Assembly: GCF_000296505.1 (NCBI RefSeq)
Contig: NZ_JH815209.1
Location: 252,908 to 316,907, forward strand
Direction: 5' to 3'
DNA length: 64,000 nucleotides
Source of the DNA: Schaalia turicensis ACS-279-V-Col4
GTDB taxonomy: Bacteria; Actinomycetota; Actinomycetes; Actinomycetales; Actinomycetaceae
Shown: in pieces, positions 37,326 through 45,837 of the stretch
Numbering within the stretch: position 1 is the stretch's first letter
How the letters are laid out: every line of letters starts with the position of its first letter
Notes under the pieces: model-generated
What the model saw: only the letters and a program-made list of their open reading frames with translations
The model's database searches: none
What the model was told of the DNA's origin: nothing
Made by a program: the position numbers and the translations under genes

Positions 37326-39365
37326 ACCGATTTTGATTCAGACCGACGCACCCCTGACGCTGGTTCGCAGCCGACTGAACGCCTGCAGACCCTACCAGGG
37401 CATCGTGTTGCACCTGAATCACCCGAGCCCAACGATCTTTCATCCCCTACGAGCGACCAGATTGATCCGCTTCTAGGAATGCTTATTGACTCGCGCTATC
37501 GCGTCATCCGCCTGCTGGCTCGCGGCGGAATGGCAACCGTGTACGTGGCACAAGACGAACGCTTGGAGCGCCCGGTTGCTTTGAAGATCATGCATCCACA
37601 TCTTGCCCAGTCACAGGATTACGTTGCTCGTTTCCGTCGCGAAGCGCGATCCGCTGCCCGCATCATTCACCCCGGTGTCGTCTCGGTTTTCGATCAGGGT
37701 GTTGTTGCTGGTCAGGGATTCTTGGTCATGGAACTCATCGACGGACCGACCCTTCGCACTGTCTTAAACGAGCAAGGTTCTTTTACCGTTGGGCAAACAC
37801 TGTCCTACGTTCACGACGTTCTTGACGCACTCCGAGCCGCTCATCGTGTTGGTGTGATCCACCGCGACATCAAGCCAGAAAACGTCCTTGTTCCCGCAGA
37901 TCCGCCTGCTCGCGTGACCGATTTTGGTTTAGCACGCGCGGCCTCTGAAGTGTCACTTTCGACCACTGGTTCAATGCTGGGAACCGTGGCCTACATTGCT
38001 CCGGAAGTTGCCCTGTCACACGACGTTGATCAGCGCACCGACCTTTACGCCGTTGGCATCATGGCGTTTGAAATGCTCACGGGTTCAGTGCCGTGGGAAG
38101 GCGAAAATGCTATCCAGATTGCTACGCATCATGTGAATGATCCCATTCCGATGCCGTCGGCTCTGGTCAGCTGGTTGCCTCGCGAAATTGATGACTTTAT
38201 TTCAGCGTTAGCTGCAACGAATCCTGATGAGCGACCAACAGACGCCGGTGAAGCACTTGAGCTCCTCGCTCGCGTCGAAAGTGGACTGCCGGAAGAAATC
38301 CTTGCTCGTCGAGCCGACGTTGCACCAAAGGTTGCCTCTTCTGCGGGAGAAACTGCCACTTGGGAGCATCTGGGTGTGACGTCTTCACTTCCCCCGAATG
38401 GTCATTCCACGTCCCGCACTGTTGTCCAGGCCGCTGGAGTGCAAGGAGCGATGCATTCTCCAAAAAAGAATCGCCGTTCGTTCATCGGCAAGTTCCTGGC
38501 CATCATTGCCTTCGTCTCTATCATCGGTGGTGTAGGTGGCTGGTGGTGGTGGAACGAGTATGGCCCCGGCTCGTACTTGACCATGCCTCAAACAGCTGGG
38601 CGTTCCTCACAGGCCGTGAAGTCAGAGCTTGCAGCTCTTGGGCTTGGAGTGATTGAAGAGGAAGCGTTCTCTGACACCGTCCAATCCGGTATCGTCATTT
38701 CTTCTGATCCCGGTGGCGGGCAGCCTGTTCACAAGAACGCAGAGGTTCGCGTAACAACCTCCAAAGGCATCGATATGCGAGCTGTGCCCGATCTTGTTGG
38801 AAAGAACAAGTCTGAGATTGAGACTGTGCTCACCGATGCTGGTTTAGCCGTGGGCACAATCAACGAAGAGTATTCGGAAGAGGTTGCCAAGGATATCGTC
38901 ATTTCTCAGTCCTTGGATCCCGATACGTCGATCCCCCACGATACGAAAATCGATGTTGTTGTCTCGAAGGGTCGAGAACCACTGACGGTTCCGGACCTCA
39001 TGGCGATGAGTAGCGCTGATGCTCAGGCTGCGATCGAGGCACTGGGATTGGTCGCGTCGCCAAGTGAAGAGTACTCGGACAGTGTCGCCGAAGGCTCCTT
39101 GATTTCTCAGACAACAGCAGCTGGCACGACTCTCTATAAGGGCGACAAGGTCGAATATGTCGTTTCCAAGGGGCCAGAAACAGTTGAAGTCCCCTCCATT
39201 ACGGGTAAGCAGGAAGCTGAAGCGAAACGAATCCTGGAAGCTGCCGGCCTGAATGTCACGGTTCAACGCGTGCTCGGTGGCTTCTTCGGGACCGCGCGTT
39301 ACACAGATCCCGGTGCTGGCACGGTTGTGAAAAAGGGATCGACGGTCACCCTCTTCATCGTGTAG
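37323..39365 (+). CDS. Ser/Thr protein kinase with PASTA domains (PknL/PknB-like)
   Basis: 680 residues, membrane-anchored Hanks-type kinase. Kinase domain about 58-325: glycine loop ARGGMATVY (66-74), Lys88, HRDIKPEN (180-187) and DFG (200-202), with activation-loop Ser/Thr (SLSTTGSMLGTVAY). A linker follows, then a transmembrane helix (about 387-409) and four extracellular PASTA repeats (about 418-680), which in related kinases bind muropeptides. The order prenyl synthase-Rv2175c-kinase-DAHP synthase supports PknL orthology, although PknL of mycobacteria lacks PASTA repeats and PknB has them. GTG start, apparently leaderless. Confidence 0.93.
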   Translation: MTDFDSDRRTPDAGSQPTERLQTLPGHRVAPESPEPNDLSSPTSDQIDPLLGMLIDSRYRVIRLLARGGMATVYVAQDERLERPVALKIMHPHLAQSQDYVARFRREARSAARIIHPGVVSVFDQGVVAGQGFLVMELIDGPTLRTVLNEQGSFTVGQTLSYVHDVLDALRAAHRVGVIHRDIKPENVLVPADPPARVTDFGLARAASEVSLSTTGSMLGTVAYIAPEVALSHDVDQRTDLYAVGIMAFEMLTGSVPWEGENAIQIATHHVNDPIPMPSALVSWLPREIDDFISALAATNPDERPTDAGEALELLARVESGLPEEILARRADVAPKVASSAGETATWEHLGVTSSLPPNGHSTSRTVVQAAGVQGAMHSPKKNRRSFIGKFLAIIAFVSIIGGVGGWWWWNEYGPGSYLTMPQTAGRSSQAVKSELAALGLGVIEEEAFSDTVQSGIVISSDPGGGQPVHKNAEVRVTTSKGIDMRAVPDLVGKNKSEIETVLTDAGLAVGTINEEYSEEVAKDIVISQSLDPDTSIPHDTKIDVVVSKGREPLTVPDLMAMSSADAQAAIEALGLVASPSEEYSDSVAEGSLISQTTAAGTTLYKGDKVEYVVSKGPETVEVPSITGKQEAEAKRILEAAGLNVTVQRVLGGFFGTARYTDPGAGTVVKKGSTVTLFIV

Positions 39366-39454
39366 TCGATAGCTCTGCATAGAGCTTCTACCGATACAGC
39401 TTCCACCCTCTTCTAAGTTTACTGACCTAGAACCAACCCCACGACCGCACCAAG

Positions 39455-39510
39455 TACACCCCACGCGACACAACCACACATTTCAGAGCAAAAGCGTCGC
39501 GTCAGGTGCA
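39455..39510. repeat. 56-base palindromic intergenic element, copy A
   Basis: Arms tacaccccacgcgac (39455-39469) and gtcgcgtcaggtgca (39496-39510) form an imperfect inverted repeat around a 26-base centre. A second copy with the same length and arm spacing lies at 60714-60769; 16 bases of the left side (CACGCGACACAACCAC) are identical. Confidence 0.65.
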
Positions 39511-39666
39511 GCCGAGAACAGAAAACCCACCCAACCACAACACCATCGCCTCACACGACAAAACCCGACAGCCTGCACCTCGTGCGCGAGCAACAACGTC
39601 ATACGAAGCGACAAAACCAGCTCCGCAACCCCCACACCATCGCCACAGACGACCAAAGCCACCAGA

Positions 39667-39717
39667 ACAAGGCCGCGCCCGCCAAGCAATACGATGCTTG
39701 TGCGGGCACGGCCTTGT
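39667..39717. terminator. long stem between kinase and DAHP synthase genes
   Basis: acaaggccgcgcccgc (39667-39682) pairs with gcgggcacggccttgt (39702-39717) with one mismatch and an inner caagca/tgcttg stem. It serves the convergent ends, mainly the DAHP synthase gene. Confidence 0.7.
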
Positions 39718-39734
39718 TGTATCGGGACTAAGAT

Positions 39735-41162
39735 TTAGAGATCGCGACGCAAATACTCTGCGACTTGGAATGCCATTTCTAGCGACTGCTGGTGGTTCAA
39801 ACGTGGATCCACCAGGGTCTCGTAGCGCTTCTGAAGCGACTCATCGTCAAGCTTTGCTGAACCACCAATAACTTCGGTGACATCGTCACCGGTCAGTTCA
39901 ACATGGATGCCACCCGGGACGGTTCCTGCTTCATCATGGGCATCGAAGAAGCCTTTCACTTCCTCCATGATCGTTTCAAAGCGACGCGTCTTGTATCCGG
40001 TCGACGAGGTGATCGTATTGCCGTGCATGGGATCGGTAATCCAGGTGGCGGGGCGACCGTCAGCCTTCGCAGCGCTCAGCAACGGAGGAAGATTTTCAAG
40101 AATCGTACCTGCACCCATGCGAGTGATGAACGTCAGACGTCCTTCTTCCCCTTCGGGATTCAATCGATCCATCAATCCAAGCAGATCGTCGGGGGTCGTT
40201 GTAGGACCAACCTTGACGCCGATCGGGTTACGCACACGTGCAAGAAGCTCAATATGAGCACCTTCAAGATCACGTGTACGTTCCCCTACCCACAAGAAGT
40301 GACCAGATGTGTCATAGGGCAAGCCGTTACGCGAGTCGATACGCGTCATTGCTGACTCATATTCAAGCAGAAGTGCCTCGTGCGACGAATACAGATCAAC
40401 GTCACGCAGTGAATCAAAGTCAACACCGGCGGCCTGCATGAATTGGACGGCGCGGTGGATCTCTTCAGCCAACGACTCGTAGCGTGCGTATGCGGGGTTC
40501 TGCGTAAAACCACGGTTCCAGTGGTGAACCATGCGCAGGTCAGCGTAACCACCCTTCGTGAAGGCGCGAATCAGATTCAGCGTCGACGCAGCATGGTGGT
40601 ACGTCTGAAGAAGACGATCCGGATCCGGGATACGCGCTTCGGGCGTGAACTCGTAGGAATTCACCGCGTCTCCTCGGTACGACGGAAGAGTCACGCCGTC
40701 GCGGGTCTCCATGTCGGAAGAACGCGGTTTCGCATATTGTCCGGCGATACGACCAATCTTCACAACGGGAAGCGAAGCACCGTATGTCAGGACAACCGCC
40801 ATCTGAAGAAGCGCCTGAATCTTTAGACGCAGGTGATCAGCGGTGGATTCTGCGAAGGTTTCGGCGCAGTCTCCACCCGTGAGGACGAAGGCTTCACCGC
40901 GTCCCGCAACTCCCAACCAGGTCCGCAGATCGTCCACTTCACCAGCAAACACAAGCGGTGGCTGGCGACGCAAGGCTGTTGTTACGTCTTCGACTGCCTG
41001 CGCATCCGGGTAAGTCGGTTGTTGCAGGGCTTCACGGCTACGCCATGAGTCCCACGGCGCGTCCGTACCGGCTTCTGGAGCTACGAGATTCTCCGGGTCA
41101 CGGCACGCCGGGTACTGTGCGAACCGTGGCGTGCCGCGACCGGGATTCATAGGAAAACTCAC
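39735..41162 (-). CDS. aroG: class II 3-deoxy-7-phosphoheptulonate synthase
   Basis: First shikimate-pathway step, condensing PEP with erythrose 4-phosphate. 475 residues of the plant/actinobacterial class II type: FAGEVDDLRTWLGVAGRGEAFVLTGGDCAE, KPRSSDMETRDGVTLPSYRGDAVN, HHWNRGFTQNPAYARYESLA and TWITDPMHGNT. The GTG 41160-41162 overlaps the stop of the phosphofructokinase gene (GTGA), so the two are translated together; an ATG 12 bases further in is possible. PknL-locus synteny also includes aroG in mycobacteria. Confidence 0.95.
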   Translation of the reverse strand: MSFPMNPGRGTPRFAQYPACRDPENLVAPEAGTDAPWDSWRSREALQQPTYPDAQAVEDVTTALRRQPPLVFAGEVDDLRTWLGVAGRGEAFVLTGGDCAETFAESTADHLRLKIQALLQMAVVLTYGASLPVVKIGRIAGQYAKPRSSDMETRDGVTLPSYRGDAVNSYEFTPEARIPDPDRLLQTYHHAASTLNLIRAFTKGGYADLRMVHHWNRGFTQNPAYARYESLAEEIHRAVQFMQAAGVDFDSLRDVDLYSSHEALLLEYESAMTRIDSRNGLPYDTSGHFLWVGERTRDLEGAHIELLARVRNPIGVKVGPTTTPDDLLGLMDRLNPEGEEGRLTFITRMGAGTILENLPPLLSAAKADGRPATWITDPMHGNTITSSTGYKTRRFETIMEEVKGFFDAHDEAGTVPGGIHVELTGDDVTEVIGGSAKLDDESLQKRYETLVDPRLNHQQSLEMAFQVAEYLRRDL

Positions 41163-42376
41163 TGTGCAGCGGGCTTCACTTCCTGGCCGATCTCGGCCAT
41201 CATGTCGAGGAACCACTTCTGAGAAATATCGAAGGGCTTGCCACCGGCAATACGCGGGAAGGCGATTGCGGTCAGGCGGTCACCGTTTTCTTCATCGTGG
41301 CCGATAACGCCGGATTCGCCCTTGAGAGCGCATTCGACAGCAAGATCAGTCATGGACTTGATCAGGCGCAGGTCCTCAGCGTTTGCACGCGAAGAACGTG
41401 AGAAGTAGCCCGACTTCTGGACCATGACCTTCTCAGCGTCAATCTTGGATGCGAACTGCTTGGCGAACCACTGGCCGGGGTTGATGGTGTCGAGCTTGAC
41501 GTGGCCGAAGGGATCGCGTTGGACCTCAACGCCAGCTGCGTCCATTTCAGCGATGATCTCAGGAACGCCTGCACCCTCGGAGAGGAAGATGTTGACGTTG
41601 CCCTGCTCGTCCATGATGGCCTTGAGGCGCTTGGCCTCGGCGTCGATGTCGAGTGCCATTTCGGGCAGGAAGACAGCGTGGATGTCCCAGCGTTCCTGCG
41701 ACAGGCCGATGGAGGGAACCCATTCCTGGGTCTTCAGCCAGTTGTGGTACTCAAGCGAACCAGCAGCGGTCAGCCAACCGCAGTGCCGACCCATGATTTC
41801 ATGGATGATCAGCATACGGGGGTTGGAGCGGTGCTCGCCGATGACGTTCTGTGCATACTCGGAGACTTCTTCAGCGGCGGTCCATGCACCCAGGGACTGA
41901 CGGATCGGCACAACGTCGTTGTCGATCGTCTTGGGCAGGCCGACGACCGTCAGGTGGTAGTCATGTTCTTCGAGATAGGCAGCAAGATCTGCAGCCGTGG
42001 TGTTGGTGTCGTCACCACCGATGGTGTGCAGGACGTCAACGCCATCCTTACGGAGCTGCTCAGCAGCCTTTTCAAGCGGGTTTTCACCTTCGGCGACAAG
42101 GCCACGCTCGACGAGGTTCTTCGCGTTGGTCAGCTTGACGCGCGAGTTACCGATCGGGGAGCCACCGAAGCGGTGAAGGACGCCAGCATGCTTACGAGCT
42201 TCTTCGTCAACGACGACGAAGTTGCCGGTCAGCAGACCGTGGTAGCCGTTCTGGTACGCGATAATCTCGATCGAAGGATCGATTTCGTTGTAGCGCTCAA
42301 TGAGGCCACCAACAGCGGAAGAAAGACACGGAGCGAAGCCACCGGCGGTGAGCAGAGCGACGCGACGAACCGACAT
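41159..42376 (-). CDS. pfp: 6-phosphofructokinase, probably pyrophosphate-dependent
   Basis: 405 residues of the PFK-A superfamily. In ATP-PFKs the key positions read GGDGS and PGTIDND; here they read GGDDTNT and PKTIDND. Asp and Lys at these two positions are the established signature of PPi-dependent enzymes. The enzyme interconverts fructose 6-phosphate and fructose 1,6-bisphosphate using PPi. Other motifs: EIMGRHCGWLTAAGSLEY and SGYFSRSSRANAEDLRLI. PPi-PFK activity is known in Actinomyces naeslundii. AAAGG precedes the ATG. Coupled to aroG. Confidence 0.9.
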   Translation of the reverse strand: MSVRRVALLTAGGFAPCLSSAVGGLIERYNEIDPSIEIIAYQNGYHGLLTGNFVVVDEEARKHAGVLHRFGGSPIGNSRVKLTNAKNLVERGLVAEGENPLEKAAEQLRKDGVDVLHTIGGDDTNTTAADLAAYLEEHDYHLTVVGLPKTIDNDVVPIRQSLGAWTAAEEVSEYAQNVIGEHRSNPRMLIIHEIMGRHCGWLTAAGSLEYHNWLKTQEWVPSIGLSQERWDIHAVFLPEMALDIDAEAKRLKAIMDEQGNVNIFLSEGAGVPEIIAEMDAAGVEVQRDPFGHVKLDTINPGQWFAKQFASKIDAEKVMVQKSGYFSRSSRANAEDLRLIKSMTDLAVECALKGESGVIGHDEENGDRLTAIAFPRIAGGKPFDISQKWFLDMMAEIGQEVKPAAQ

Positions 42377-42470
42377 GGAAACACCTTTCAGCGTTGGAAC
42401 AAGTGCGGTCGGACGACACGCACCTCAAACACCACTAGTTTAAAGCCACAGTGGAGTTGGTATGGGGGTC

Positions 42471-42489
42471 GCCCGTCCCATGGACGGGC
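42471..42489 (-). terminator. short hairpin after plsC-like gene
   Basis: gcccgtcc (42471-42478) pairs with ggacgggc (42482-42489), loop cat, just after the acyltransferase stop on the minus strand. No T run. Confidence 0.4.
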
Positions 42490-42501
42490 GTGCACACGCA
42501 T

Positions 42502-43320
42502 TTATTCTGCGTTTTCACCCATATGAGGATCCGTTTCTCTGGATTCTTCTTCGGGGCGATGAGGTACCTCGACGATCGGAGCGGTACGCCCGCCGGGGCC
42601 GGGTCGACCATTCGTGGGAACCGGGCCGTCGAACTTTCCGTCGGCGGCAAGCTTCGCCTTCACGTCTGCTGCATAAAGGTCAACGTATTCCTGACCCGAG
42701 AGCAGCATCAGGTTGTACATGATTTCGTCCGTGATGGCGCGCAGGACGAAGCGATCCTTGTGGAGACCCTTGTAACGGGAGAAATCCAGGGGTTCGCCGA
42801 TGACCATGCCAATGTTGGTACGCGACGGGATTTTCTGGCCGATCGGTTGAGCAGCGTGCGTGCCGATCATCGCGACGGGAATAACTGGGGCTCCGGACAG
42901 CAGGGCAAGTCGAGCAACACCCGTTTTACCGCGGTAGAGACGACCGTCGGGCGAACGGGTTCCTTCGGGGTAGATGCCGAAGAGTTCACCGCTGGCGAGG
43001 CGGTCAAGACCGGCCTTCAAAGCACCTTCGGATGCGCGACCGCCCGAACGATCAACGGGAATTGTGCCAACGGCGCGCATGAATTCCTTCGTGACCCAGC
43101 CTTTTGCACCGGTACCCGTAAAGTAGTCGGCCTTACCCATGAAGACGACCTCACGGTCGAGCATCATTGGCAGGAAGACAGAATCCCACACCGCGTTGTG
43201 GTTTGAGGCAAGAATTGCCGGCCCGGAGGTCGGGATATTCTCTTTGCCACGAATCCACGGCTTGTATGCCGCCTTCAGGATCGGACTTCCGGTTGCCTTC
43301 AATGCTTGGTAGAACGCCAC
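42502..43320 (-). CDS. plsC: 1-acyl-glycerol-3-phosphate acyltransferase family
   Basis: Acylates lysophosphatidate for phospholipid synthesis. 272 residues from a GTG with GGAGGGG just upstream. Catalytic NHNAVWD (His41-x4-Asp46), block III FGIYPEGTRS (about 114-123) and PVIPVAMIGT. The last 40 residues are Pro/Gly/Glu-rich and low complexity. Reading on to 43458 would extend into the divergent promoter region and is rejected. Confidence 0.92.
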   Translation of the reverse strand: MAFYQALKATGSPILKAAYKPWIRGKENIPTSGPAILASNHNAVWDSVFLPMMLDREVVFMGKADYFTGTGAKGWVTKEFMRAVGTIPVDRSGGRASEGALKAGLDRLASGELFGIYPEGTRSPDGRLYRGKTGVARLALLSGAPVIPVAMIGTHAAQPIGQKIPSRTNIGMVIGEPLDFSRYKGLHKDRFVLRAITDEIMYNLMLLSGQEYVDLYAADVKAKLAADGKFDGPVPTNGRPGPGGRTAPIVEVPHRPEEESRETDPHMGENAE

Positions 43321-43356
43321 GGCCCCTCCACGAGGTTCGAAGGTGAAAACACGAAC

Positions 43357-43372
43357 TATGCTTAACTCTATG
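43357..43372 (+). promoter_or_regulatory. -10-like hexamer at a leaderless start
   Basis: TATGCT (43357-43362) ends seven bases before the ATG at 43370; no ribosome site is visible. Confidence 0.4.
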
Positions 43373-44116
43373 CCCACTTCACGCGATATGTTGGCAGGCA
43401 ACGACGCTATCTCAGATTCAACGGACAGGCGTGCGAATATCGTTGCACAGGTGCGCACGTGTCTGAGCCAAGCACGTCAGATACGCGACGGCGCATCACC
43501 CATAATCAGTGGGCTGTCTTTTGCTGATACGACGTACGTTGTCGTTGATCTTGAGACGACGGGGCTTGGCAACGATGACCAGATCACCGAAATTGGTGCG
43601 CTTAAAGTCCGCGGCGGCCAGGTACTTTCTACTTTCCAGTCGATGGTGAACCCACTGCGTCCTATCCCTAAAATCGTCACGACTTTGACAGGTATTACCG
43701 ATGAAGACGTGGAGGGCGCTCCGACTGTTGACCAGGTCCTCCCCCAGTTCTTGACGTGGATCGACGACGGTGATCCCGCGCAGGTTTTCGTTGCTCAGCA
43801 CGTTCCTTTCGATCGCGGTTTCCTGCTGAGAGCATGCCAGCAGACAGGTCTTAAATGGCGACCTTTGCCCTATTTCGACACGTTGACTCTTGCCAGGATT
43901 CTGCTTCCAAAGCCTGAGGTTCCCAGTCATCGCCTGGGTGCTCTAGCCGATTATTTCGATGCTCCCGTAGTGGAAGCACACCGTGCTTTGGCTGATTCCT
44001 ACATGACGTTGCATGTACTGGACGGGCTTACGCGCATACTCGAAGACATGGGAGTGACCAGCAGCGACGATATTGCTCTCTTGTCGACGCCAGGAGAAGA
44101 GTTGAGTGCCTACTAG
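43370..44116 (+). CDS. DEDDh exonuclease (DNA polymerase III epsilon-like)
   Basis: 248 residues. DEDDh motifs: VVDLETTG (Asp60, Glu62), QHVPFDRGFL and the late HRALADSYM. The 3'-5' exonuclease domain occupies about 55-225; there is no GIY-YIG or BRCT partner. It could proofread replication or process RNA/DNA ends. I start at the ATG seven bases after TATGCT; two earlier in-frame ATGs exist (43343 and 43358). Divergent from plsC. Confidence 0.85.
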   Translation: MPTSRDMLAGNDAISDSTDRRANIVAQVRTCLSQARQIRDGASPIISGLSFADTTYVVVDLETTGLGNDDQITEIGALKVRGGQVLSTFQSMVNPLRPIPKIVTTLTGITDEDVEGAPTVDQVLPQFLTWIDDGDPAQVFVAQHVPFDRGFLLRACQQTGLKWRPLPYFDTLTLARILLPKPEVPSHRLGALADYFDAPVVEAHRALADSYMTLHVLDGLTRILEDMGVTSSDDIALLSTPGEELSAY

Positions 44117-44185
44117 CACGTCGGGGTACGAGGCACATCATTGAGCTTTCCCTTTAACAAAGCACAAGGTAAGGCGACAGAACCG

Positions 44186-44220
44186 AAAAACCGGGCGGAC
44201 ACCTGATATTGTCCGCCCGG
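44186..44220 (-). terminator. terminator after trpD
   Basis: ccgggcggaca (44191-44201) pairs with tgtccgcccgg (44210-44220); on the minus strand it is followed by TTTTTCGGTT. It may also stop the convergent exonuclease gene. Confidence 0.85.
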
Positions 44221-44264
44221 CCTCGTACATTCTTCATCGCACCAAGGTGCACGATGAGCACAAC

Positions 44265-45326
44265 TCAGGCTGACGCGAGTTCGATCCAGCGGTTCAGCAG
44301 ATTCATGGCACGACCATCATTCATGGCATCGCGTGCCATCTGGATACCAACGCCGAAACGCTCGACCAGCGAGCCATCGCCAGGACGCACGCCCTGAGCC
44401 TTGCCGTATGCGATCAAACCACCCGCGGTGTTCAGCGCAACCGCGTCACGAACAGCCTTTCGGCCACCGCCGAGCAGGATTTCTCGGACGACAACAGCGT
44501 TATCGTCTGGGTCGCCACCGCGAAGGTCTCCGATTGCTGCAGGATCCATGTCGAAGTGTTCGGTCGGGTCGAACTCGCTATGAGTGACTTCGCCGTCGCG
44601 GATCTCCCAGATCTCATTCACGTCAACCGTAGAGAGTTCATCCAAGCCGGTTTCCTTGCCTCGGAACACCAGAGCAGACGCGCCACGATCAGCAAGAACG
44701 CCGGCCATCAGGCGAGCATTCGTCGGATTCGACGAGCCGATCGCGTTCGAGGTCACCTTCGCGGGGTTCGTCAGCGGGCCAAGAATATTGAATGCTGTCG
44801 GGAACGCCAAGGAACGACGAACTGGAGCGGCAAAACGCATCGACGGGTGAACCTTGTTCGCGAATAGGAACGCGATGTTCAGTTCATCGAAGATCTCGCG
44901 CATGTGCTCGGTCTCGTGGTTCAGGTTCACACCCAAGGCTTCCATCACGTCGGCACTCCCCGATTGGGAGGTCGAGGCGCGGTTACCGTGCTTGATCAGC
45001 GGAGTACCAAGGGAGGCCAGAACGATTGCTGACATGGTCGAAATGTTGACGGTCTTGTAGCCGTCGCCACCCGTACCGACAATATCAAGAGCGTCGGTGG
45101 GCAGGTCAACGCTGACCGCGTGGTCCTGCATAGCGTCGGCAAGACCACGGATCTCGGACACCGTTGGCTTTTTGATGGCCATAGCGGTCAGGAAGGATGC
45201 CAGGCGTGATTCGCCAAGCTCGCCACTCATCACCTGGTCCATCATCCAGTAGGAGCTGTCGTAATCCAGGTCCTTACCCGAGATGATGTCGGCGATCAGT
45301 CGAGCCCATTCGAAAGATTGACTCAC
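44265..45326 (-). CDS. trpD: anthranilate phosphoribosyltransferase
   Basis: Joins anthranilate and PRPP in tryptophan synthesis. 353 residues: VGTGGDGYKTVNISTMSAIV (PRPP loop), KHGNRASTSQSGSADVMEALG, and VHPSMRFAAPVRRSL. It stands alone; no other trp genes are in the window. The GTG overlaps the stop of the receiver-like gene (GTGA, 45323-45326). Confidence 0.95.
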   Translation of the reverse strand: MSQSFEWARLIADIISGKDLDYDSSYWMMDQVMSGELGESRLASFLTAMAIKKPTVSEIRGLADAMQDHAVSVDLPTDALDIVGTGGDGYKTVNISTMSAIVLASLGTPLIKHGNRASTSQSGSADVMEALGVNLNHETEHMREIFDELNIAFLFANKVHPSMRFAAPVRRSLAFPTAFNILGPLTNPAKVTSNAIGSSNPTNARLMAGVLADRGASALVFRGKETGLDELSTVDVNEIWEIRDGEVTHSEFDPTEHFDMDPAAIGDLRGGDPDDNAVVVREILLGGGRKAVRDAVALNTAGGLIAYGKAQGVRPGDGSLVERFGVGIQMARDAMNDGRAMNLLNRWIELASA

Positions 45327-45718
45327 TGGCGCGCTTTGCGCAGAAGGTCTGCAACGGTTTCCTGTAGCTCGATCGGATCAAGGGGATCCGAAATAGTTGC
45401 CGCAGCGCCCGCCCAGGTAGCAAGCCAGGAATCCTGCTGGCGTGCGGTCAGGAAGATGATCGGCGGAACTTTCTCTACCGTGTTCTTCAGTTCCTGAGCG
45501 ACGGACATACCACCTTCCTTGGTGGTTTCAGCATCGAGGATCAGAAGATCGAAATCGTTGTTTTCCACCAGTTCCTTGGTGCCGAAGGGGGTTGCAGCTT
45601 CGGACCATTCGATGGTCGGCAGATCCTTCGCAGCACGGATACCAACACCGTTGACAACAGCATGGCGCTTATCAATGTCGGCGCTAAAAACCAGGATACG
45701 TGCGGTCATTTCGCTCAC
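45323..45718 (-). CDS. stand-alone receiver-like protein
   Basis: 131 residues from a GTG with GGGAG at a 6-base spacing. The receiver fold is visible with phosphoacceptor-position Asp62 (LLILDAE), Thr91 (FLTAR) and PLDPIEL near the end. The invariant Lys before that Pro is Asp111, and the usual N-terminal acidic pair is reduced to ADID, so standard phosphorylation is doubtful. There is no output domain and no histidine kinase nearby. Translational coupling to trpD is notable. It may be an atypical receiver acting by protein contacts. Confidence 0.75.
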   Translation of the reverse strand: MSEMTARILVFSADIDKRHAVVNGVGIRAAKDLPTIEWSEAATPFGTKELVENNDFDLLILDAETTKEGGMSVAQELKNTVEKVPPIIFLTARQQDSWLATWAGAAATISDPLDPIELQETVADLLRKARQ

Positions 45719-45837
45719 GATCTTCTCCCAATGGTTGGATGCCTGTACGGCCTCGAAATTTTTAACCGGGTCTATTGTATGCGCTAGTGGGCGATCCACC
45801 GCTTGGTGAACCGCCCACTCAAACGAGTTGCGTCAGA

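Larger units (their letters stand above)
39366..39734. other. 369-base intergenic region, no gene seen
   Basis: Convergent gap between the kinase and DAHP synthase genes. It is CA-rich on the plus strand. It holds a 56-base palindromic element (39455-39510) and a long terminator stem (39667-39717). A plus-strand stretch near 39540-39570 weakly resembles part of the palindromic element. No open frame has a credible start and family match. Confidence 0.6.

Noticed and set aside
39483..39689. 68-codon minus-strand frame in the kinase/DAHP synthase gap
   Set aside because: Valine/glycine-rich translation of CA-rich DNA overlapping the palindromic element and terminator; no family resemblance.
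41501..42526. 341-codon open frame on the plus strand opposite the phosphofructokinase gene
   Set aside because: Antisense shadow of a strongly supported gene; no family match or start signal.
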